Assembly (NCBI RefSeq): GCF_900167935.1 | Contig: NZ_FUYL01000012.1 | Coordinates: forward strand, 1 to 64,000 | DNA from: Maribacter arcticus | GTDB taxonomy: Bacteria > Bacteroidota > Bacteroidia > Flavobacteriales > Flavobacteriaceae | Reading direction: 5' to 3' | Length of the DNA: 64,000 nt | In this document: one piece after another, positions 58,878 through 64,000 of the stretch | How the letters are laid out: each line of letters starts with the position of its first letter | How positions within the stretch are numbered: position 1 is the first letter of the stretch | Made by a program: the position numbers and the translations under genes | The notes under the pieces: generated by a model | The model's database searches: none | Seen by the model: only the letters and a program-made list of their open reading frames with translations | Told to the model about the DNA's origin: nothing

Positions 58878-61085
58878 ATGGCGACAATTAATTTCTATTT
58901 AGACAAACCTGACAAAAAAGGGTTTGCACCAATACATCTAAGGATAAACTGTAACGGAAGTCAAGTTAAGGTTTCTACAGGACAGAAAATAGAACCAAAA
59001 AACTTCAACAAATCCAAACAGAAAGCGATTGGGTTGAGTGTGGAATTCCACGAAATTAATCATTATTTAGATTTTCTAAGAGAACGAGCGGACGAACTTC
59101 TGCACCATTCTAACAAAAAAACCTTTGTACAAAAAGAAGTTAAAAGCGTATTGAACGAACACATCGAAAACTATAAAGAAAATAGCAATGTCAATATTTT
59201 AAAAGAGCAGGTTGCACTTTATGGAAAACCATTCACTTTTGTAGATTTATTTGCAGGAGCAGGTGGTTTTAGCGAGGGATTTTTGCAAGCTGAATATAAC
59301 AATAAATTCTTTGATTTCGTTGTTGCCAACGATATCAATGAAAATTGCGAATTAACTCACGTCGTTCGATACAACCATCAATTAGGTTTGGATGCTGAGT
59401 TTCTAAAACAAGATATTACTGAACCAGACTTTTTAGACAATTTATTAAAAAAAATAAATGGTAGAAAAATAGACGTTGTTTGTGGTGGTCCACCTTGCCA
59501 AAGTTTCAGTCTTGCAGGAAAGCGAAAAAAATTCGATAAGAAAGATGACCTTTTTTCTCACTATTTGGAAGTCATTAAGGTTTTACAACCTAAATACTTT
59601 GTTATGGAGAATGTAAAAGGAATTTTGACTAAGGAAGGTGGTAAAATAAAAGAATTAATTATCAAGGAAATTAACTCTATCGTTGATACTAAAGAAATTC
59701 CTTTACTAAAAACTTTTATCCAAAAAATACAGAAAGAATCAAATTCTTTCCTTTTCGATAGTATTGTAAAACGAGTTGAACTTGAAAAACTACTTGAAAA
59801 AGATAAGGAAACTGGAAAAGCTGATTTCATCAGCTTTGTAGAAAATAGATTTAAAAGACTGACACCAAAAATAGCAGACTACAAAACCAGTAAGACGGAC
59901 GAAAATATCAATACAATTCGTCACGGTTTCAGCCTTTTGGCAAGAACAAAAGAATGGGAGAAATTAAAGCGTGACATTATCAAAGAGAAAGATTTTTGCA
60001 ATATTGATAGTGATGACTTTGCAAATGCCTTTACAGAGTTTCTAACAGAAATAAGTTCTGAAAATGTCATTTTAAAAATTGAAAACTCATTTAAAGCTTT
60101 AAAGATTCCAAGTAATTACAAAAAAGATTGTGAGGATATAATAACTGCTCTAAAAATCTACACAACGTCTTTTGATGAATCCATTGAGATTTTAAAATCT
60201 CATTGTAATACATCACAAAAAAAAGAATTAGAGACTATCCTTGAAAGTATTAGACTTTATAAAATAGAGCAACCATTTGTTGCTAACGCATCAAATTATG
60301 GCGTTCCACAAAATAGAGAAAGAGTACTTTTTATTGGTTGTCGCAAAGACCAAAAATATATTTCTGAAATACCTGCAACAGTTACCGAAGAAGAAAAAGT
60401 TACAATTTTTGAAGCCTTGTACGATTTAGACTTTATTGGTAATAACCAAGAAGCTCATCGATATGAAGAAGTTGATATTTTTGCTCAATACAACGGAACT
60501 GCAAAGAAAATGGCTAAACTTCTCAAAAAAAGAAAAATTGATGGAAAGCCAATTTCAAAAGGCGGAAAATCATTTGCAGAATGGTCAAAAAAAGGAAGAT
60601 TAATCGAACGATTTAAACCTCAAACAAAACCATTTTACGTAAGGAATACGGAAGGTTTGGAGAACGGAGAGAAATATTTTGACATACTCAACAATCACAA
60701 AACAAGTAATCAAAATGAAACCGTTATTGAAAGACTTGGTGTGATTTTAAAAAATGGTAATTATAGAAAAGCGCAACCAGAACTTGAAAAATTAAATCTA
60801 TCTACAAACAAGAGAAATTACAATGTTTTAAAACCAGACGAACAAAGTTCTACAATAATGACTATCGCAGATGATTACATTCATTACAACTCGCCAAGGT
60901 CTTTAACAGTTAGAGAAATGGCACGCTTACAATCATTTGATGACTCTTTTGTATTTCAAGGAAAACGTTCAACAGGTGGAAATAATAGAAAAACAGAAGT
61001 ACCACAATACACTTTAGTTGGAAATGCTGTTCCGCCTTTATTGGCTAGAGCGGTTGCAAGTGAGATTTTAAAACATATCAAGTGA
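58878..61085 (+). CDS. DNA cytosine-5 methyltransferase with an integrase-type N-terminal Arm domain
   Basis: 735 residues. Residues 1-75 match the Arm DNA-binding domain of Bacteroidota tyrosine recombinases (FYLDKPDKKGFAPIHLRINC, VSTGQKIEPKNFN, INHYLDFLRERADEL). From 119 on it is a C5 methyltransferase: FVDLFAGAGGFSEGF (motif I, 121-135), PPCQSF with catalytic Cys207, MENV (243-246), a QNRERV motif VIII near 480, and GNAVPPLLARAVA (motif X) near the end. A long insertion (about 265-460) lies between motifs VI and VIII. It methylates the recognition site and so protects host DNA from the endonuclease encoded next. The fusion is unusual for a modification enzyme. The reading frame overlaps the endonuclease gene by 4 bases. 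Confidence 0.9.
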   Translation: MATINFYLDKPDKKGFAPIHLRINCNGSQVKVSTGQKIEPKNFNKSKQKAIGLSVEFHEINHYLDFLRERADELLHHSNKKTFVQKEVKSVLNEHIENYKENSNVNILKEQVALYGKPFTFVDLFAGAGGFSEGFLQAEYNNKFFDFVVANDINENCELTHVVRYNHQLGLDAEFLKQDITEPDFLDNLLKKINGRKIDVVCGGPPCQSFSLAGKRKKFDKKDDLFSHYLEVIKVLQPKYFVMENVKGILTKEGGKIKELIIKEINSIVDTKEIPLLKTFIQKIQKESNSFLFDSIVKRVELEKLLEKDKETGKADFISFVENRFKRLTPKIADYKTSKTDENINTIRHGFSLLARTKEWEKLKRDIIKEKDFCNIDSDDFANAFTEFLTEISSENVILKIENSFKALKIPSNYKKDCEDIITALKIYTTSFDESIEILKSHCNTSQKKELETILESIRLYKIEQPFVANASNYGVPQNRERVLFIGCRKDQKYISEIPATVTEEEKVTIFEALYDLDFIGNNQEAHRYEEVDIFAQYNGTAKKMAKLLKKRKIDGKPISKGGKSFAEWSKKGRLIERFKPQTKPFYVRNTEGLENGEKYFDILNNHKTSNQNETVIERLGVILKNGNYRKAQPELEKLNLSTNKRNYNVLKPDEQSSTIMTIADDYIHYNSPRSLTVREMARLQSFDDSFVFQGKRSTGGNNRKTEVPQYTLVGNAVPPLLARAVASEILKHIK

Positions 61086-62263
61086 GAAAACTTACAGACG
61101 CAGAACAAGAAAAGATAAAATTACTGACCAAAAATCAAGTTTCCCTTACTTTAATTGAACCTACTGAAACAGGACTTAAAAAATCCATAATGGATGCGAC
61201 TGGTTCTGTCCGAAGTTATTTAAAAAGTGAAAATATTCACGATTACGAATTACAGAATCAAGGAACAGAAAGTAAGATAATAATCCCAACTATTATTCAT
61301 ACCGGTTTTAAAACTATAAAATCTAAAGCATCATTATATCGTCCTTCAACTAAAAATGGAGACCCAAGAATTTGGTTTTATAGCTTAACAAATGTTACAG
61401 ACCCAAATGATATTATCGCAATCACTTATTACAACGATAGTTTTCAAGTTTTTAACTTAACAAAACTAGATGTCAGAGAATTGATTAATTCTGCAATCCA
61501 AAATCCATTTCAGGATTTAATTAATGCCATTAATACGACTGAAAACGAAGTTGCATTTGAGCTTTTGGCTATGCTAAGAAAAATTGCAAGTGCTGGTCCA
61601 ATTCCTTCAATGGTAAACGCTGACACTTCTGTCGGTAGAACACTCGAAACAGCGCTTGGAATTGATATTAACTCTTCTAAACAGCCAGATTACAAAGGAA
61701 TTGAGCTTAAATCGTTCAGAAACAGTAGAACGAACCGTAAAAACCTATTTGCACAAGTTCCAGATTGGGATTTAAGTATGCTCAAAAGTTCGGCACAAAT
61801 TCTAGACAATTTCGGTTACGAGCGCGAAGAGGATTTTAAATTGTATTGCACAGTTTCGGCAATCACGAGAAACTCGCAAGGTTTGAATCTAAGAATTGAC
61901 AACGACATCAAACAATTAATTGAAAACTCGGACAAACCAGAGATTGGAGATTTTGTAGTTTGGACATTAGACAAACTACACAACAGACTAAAATCAAAAC
62001 ATAAAGAAACGTTTTGGGTAGAAGCCGAAAGCACCAGAATAAATGACCGTGAACATTTTCAATATAAGTTGGTAGAACACACAAAAAAGCCAATTACTTC
62101 TCAATTCGACTTGTTAGTTGAACAAGGAATAATAACACTTGACCATTTAATAAAGCGAAATTCAAAAGGTAAAGTTGTCGAAAAAGGTCCATTGTTTAAA
62201 ATAAAACCGAAAGGAATTGAATTACTGTTTCCGCCAAGTGAAAGTTACAGTTTAATGACATAG
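61082..62263 (+). CDS. MvaI/BcnI-family restriction endonuclease
   Basis: 393 residues starting at a GTG that overlaps the methyltransferase stop (GTGA). The catalytic region is near residues 180-215: SVGRTLETALGID, then QPDYKGIELKSFRNSR with Asp203 and the ExK pair Glu208 and Lys210, matching MvaI/BcnI enzymes, which act as monomers on CCWGG- or CCSGG-type sites. Residues 1-130 probably bind DNA; residues 235-390 are mixed alpha/beta. With the C5 methyltransferase it forms a type II restriction-modification unit. The site it cuts cannot be deduced here. GCCAACGCT follows the stop by 7 bases. Confidence 0.87.
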   Translation: MRKLTDAEQEKIKLLTKNQVSLTLIEPTETGLKKSIMDATGSVRSYLKSENIHDYELQNQGTESKIIIPTIIHTGFKTIKSKASLYRPSTKNGDPRIWFYSLTNVTDPNDIIAITYYNDSFQVFNLTKLDVRELINSAIQNPFQDLINAINTTENEVAFELLAMLRKIASAGPIPSMVNADTSVGRTLETALGIDINSSKQPDYKGIELKSFRNSRTNRKNLFAQVPDWDLSMLKSSAQILDNFGYEREEDFKLYCTVSAITRNSQGLNLRIDNDIKQLIENSDKPEIGDFVVWTLDKLHNRLKSKHKETFWVEAESTRINDREHFQYKLVEHTKKPITSQFDLLVEQGIITLDHLIKRNSKGKVVEKGPLFKIKPKGIELLFPPSESYSLMT

Positions 62264-62321
62264 CGGAATTGCCAACGCTTAAAGCCATACACATTTCCAG
62301 TCGCACCATCCACGCTTCACC

Positions 62322-62411
62322 AAAACCGATAGAGAAATTGACCAAATGGTTTATGAATTGTACGGATTGACAGAAGAAGAAATAAAGATTGTGGAAGAAG
62401 CCTCTGCATAA
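62322..62411 (+). pseudogene. C-terminal scrap of an N6-type restriction-modification protein
   Basis: An open frame reads KTDREIDQMVYELYGLTEEE and ends KIVEEASA before TAA at 62409-62411. A tail with REID, VYELYGLTEEEI and VEE is the common C-terminus of Eco57I/type IIG-like and BREX-type methylase proteins. No other part of such a gene is near. It indicates that a methylase gene once stood here and was cut out or replaced. Confidence 0.6.
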
Positions 62412-62771
62412 TACTTACACGTTTTTAATTCGTACGAGCCACCACTACACCATCCATTACAAATGCAATATAATCTGCTAACGGTAAAAACAAGACTGAA
62501 CAAAAATCTTGCTTTTGCTCTATCTCCTTTATTTAAAGCTCTCTAATAAGGTTGATTGTCAAACCCCATCAAACCTTTTCAGATTTTTTATAATGTTTTA
62601 TAACATTTTTTAAACGAACTCTATACTTATATACAGAAGATAGGGGGAAATCCACACCCATCCATTACTACGAGAGTGGTTGAAATAAGGTAAAAACAAT
62701 TATTTCTTTAATGAATCCCAACGCCTTTGGACGTAATGGGGACTAAGTATAAAGTAATAAAGTAAACAGCT
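62412..62771. other. Non-coding stretch before the HUH-like gene
   Basis: About 360 bases with no gene. It holds the 13-mer CTATACTTATATA (62631-62643, also at 45598-45610), several short palindromes such as TATAATGTTTTATAACATT, and CCATCCATTAC repeated at about 62450 and 62660. These could be parts of a replication or mobilisation origin for the small HUH-like protein that follows, but no nick site is identifiable. Confidence 0.35.
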
Positions 62772-63167
62772 ATGAAAACAATAGGAATAAGAATAAGAAA
62801 AATAAATGTTACGAAAAGTGGCAATGTCCATTCAACATCTAAAAAGAACATCAAAAAACAGATTTTAACTCTACACAGAAAAATTAAAAAAAAGGATAAA
62901 ATCGAGACCGAATACGTGATAGAAAAAGATGACCACAAAGGAAGGTATCACTCCCACCTAGTCATCCACTACAATGATGAAAAGAACCTCTACAACCAAC
63001 TTAATCGGTTCATAGGTGGTAGTACATGGATTTCAGAAAATAGTGGGTTTGATGAAGTTAAAACGAACAATGGGAAATGGAGTGAGATAAGTTTACATAA
63101 CCTGTATGATGTAGAGGGATTTATAGGTTACATGAACAAGTACAATCCTAGTGAAACCTTTTACTAA
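62772..63167 (+). CDS. Small HUH-like (rolling-circle-type) protein
   Basis: 131 residues, basic N-terminus. GRYHSHLVIHYND has two histidines at 60 and 62 followed by a hydrophobic strand and a third at 66, resembling the metal-binding motif of HUH nucleases, and FIGYMNKYNP has Tyr120 and Lys123 like the YxxK motif. A Glu/Asp-rich stretch (ETEYVIEKDDHKG) precedes the histidines. It is smaller than most replication initiators. The central residue of HxH is Ser rather than a hydrophobic one, so the assignment is tentative. It is followed after 20 bases by an HTH gene and lies after a palindrome-rich non-coding stretch. Confidence 0.5.
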   Translation: MKTIGIRIRKINVTKSGNVHSTSKKNIKKQILTLHRKIKKKDKIETEYVIEKDDHKGRYHSHLVIHYNDEKNLYNQLNRFIGGSTWISENSGFDEVKTNNGKWSEISLHNLYDVEGFIGYMNKYNPSETFY

Positions 63168-63187
63168 ACTTACAAAAAGAAACAACA

Positions 63188-63436
63188 ATGGAAGAATCAC
63201 TAATGGAAAAAACATTGAAAGGAATGGGTATCGAAACATCCTTATTAAATTCAAAACAGATTTTCACCCGAGAAGAAACAGAAAGGATATTCAACTGTTC
63301 ACATTCAACATTGAAGAATTTCGAGAAAAGGGACTGGATTAAACCGAGAAGGTTCAAGAATAAAAACTTTTATACTAAAGCCGGTATTCTGAACTGCATT
63401 AAGATACAAGCACCTTTTGAAGCAAAAACCCATTAA
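63188..63436 (+). CDS. Helix-turn-helix protein, excisionase-like
   Basis: 82 residues. The DNA-binding part is IFTREETERIFNCSHSTLKNFEKRDWIKP, residues about 25-53, quoted by landmarks IFTREETERI and STLKNFEKRDWIKP; a short wing (RRFKNKNFYTKAGIL) follows. This is the MerR/excisionase-type HTH also seen at 46094. It sits 20 bases after the HUH-like gene, a layout like that of small mobile replicons. Role as directionality factor or repressor is inferred. Confidence 0.6.
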   Translation: MEESLMEKTLKGMGIETSLLNSKQIFTREETERIFNCSHSTLKNFEKRDWIKPRRFKNKNFYTKAGILNCIKIQAPFEAKTH

Positions 63437-63600
63437 GATTGAAGGATGGGAAACAATTTGGGATATTAGTTAAACAATGGAAGTGTATGAAATTATGAAC
63501 ACATTTCTTTTTGATATATATACATACCAACAATCATTTGAATTACTGTGATATCACCAAGAATGGTATCCTCGTAATAAATAACAAACGATTAAAAGAG

Positions 63601-63626
63601 CCACAGATATATTCTGTGGTTTTTTT
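63601..63626 (+). terminator. Rho-independent terminator
   Basis: CCACAGA (63601-63607) pairs with TCTGTGG (63613-63619) around TATAT, followed by a run of seven Ts (63620-63626). It ends the HUH-HTH unit. The 164 bases before it, from the HTH stop, show no gene. Confidence 0.88.
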
Positions 63627-63714
63627 ATGTCCTTTTACCATTTATTGTGTAAGGCATCAAACTGTCATCTAAACTGTGGATTGAACTTAAAATTAAAATT
63701 ATTACTTTCCATTT

Positions 63715-64000
63715 ATGAAAATTAGTGAGTTCGTTAAGAATATAACTGAGTTTCAATCCAAGGATTTCATAAAGAATATGGGTCAAGAGGATCGAGACCA
63801 AATGGAAAGTAATCTCTGGTTGGTATGGCAAAAACTCCAGCTTATAGATGATTTCGAAATTTTCCTTCCCTTATCCGATATTTCCGAAGCTCTCTCCAAG
63901 ATAAAGGATGTTCCAAATATCGTTAAGAAGAACAACAAGTTCTTCGATATCAACTTTTTTTATGATTTATGTATCGAAAATATTCCAAAAAGGAAATATA
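63715..64000 (+). CDS. Unidentified soluble protein (partial, runs off the window)
   Basis: ATG at 63715, open to the last base, 95 codons. It reads MKISEFVKNITEFQSKDF, then MGQEDRDQMESNLWLVWQKL, EIFLPLSDISEALSKIKDVP and NIVKKNNKFFDINFFYDL. It is mixed helical with no signal. It begins 88 bases after the terminator, so it starts a new transcript. I do not recognise the family; the stop lies beyond the window. Confidence 0.65.
   Translation, partial: MKISEFVKNITEFQSKDFIKNMGQEDRDQMESNLWLVWQKLQLIDDFEIFLPLSDISEALSKIKDVPNIVKKNNKFFDINFFYDLCIENIPKRKY

Overview
The window looks like a chromosomal segment of a marine member of the Flavobacteriaceae (Bacteroidota). The DNA is AT-rich and Shine-Dalgarno sequences are mostly absent. 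There are many lipoproteins and several polysaccharide-active enzymes. Typical flavobacterial blocks are present: coaX / outer-membrane protein / TPR / lptC / CNNM-CBS / PpiD-like foldase, the GYDIA-type GHMP kinase beside HMG-CoA reductase, and DPP-IV / peptide transporter / comEC. No genus can be assigned from the sequence alone.

Region 1 (1-2300) is mobile. It holds an IS110-family transposase with a structured 3' flank, then a membrane-anchored XRE regulator whose two ends carry the same palindromic 12-mer. Region 2 (2300-35750) is core chromosome: two glycosyltransferases with a MORN-type protein, a GH78-like glycosidase, a polyferredoxin/flavoprotein pair, a DUF547 protein, a GH113-like glycosidase, an amidase, a partial arsenosugar-type cluster (two glycosyltransferases of the arsenosugar-associated families, purine nucleoside phosphorylase, rhodanese), a GH32 enzyme, an ADP-ribosylglycohydrolase/kinase pair, tRNA-Phe, the envelope-biogenesis block, the mevalonate-pathway pair and the dipeptide-uptake pair.

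Region 3 (about 35750 to beyond 64000) is an integrated element. It begins with a large serine recombinase whose start lies about 40 bp from a comEC gene that has lost its N-terminal half. The missing half is not in the window, so the element is at least 28 kb and has disrupted the DNA-uptake channel gene. Its cargo is a patchwork: a second serine recombinase, a lone HsdR-N-type nuclease, lipoproteins, a WG-repeat protein, small HTH and membrane proteins, an HNH + HIT gene pair, a PDDEXK-RecQ helicase with a membrane coiled-coil partner, a C5 methyltransferase carrying an integrase-type Arm domain with an MvaI/BcnI-type endonuclease, gene remnants, and a small possible HUH protein with an HTH partner. 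This resembles a defence island.

The cargo is separated by repeated non-coding structure. A leader of about 450 bp occurs twice (38297 and 47687). A second leader of about 90 bp occurs twice (54456 and 58726), directly before the RecQ and methyltransferase genes. Several attC-like or palindromic sites lie between genes. I read this as cassette-by-cassette assembly of the island. That is an inference from sequence pattern, not a demonstrated mechanism.
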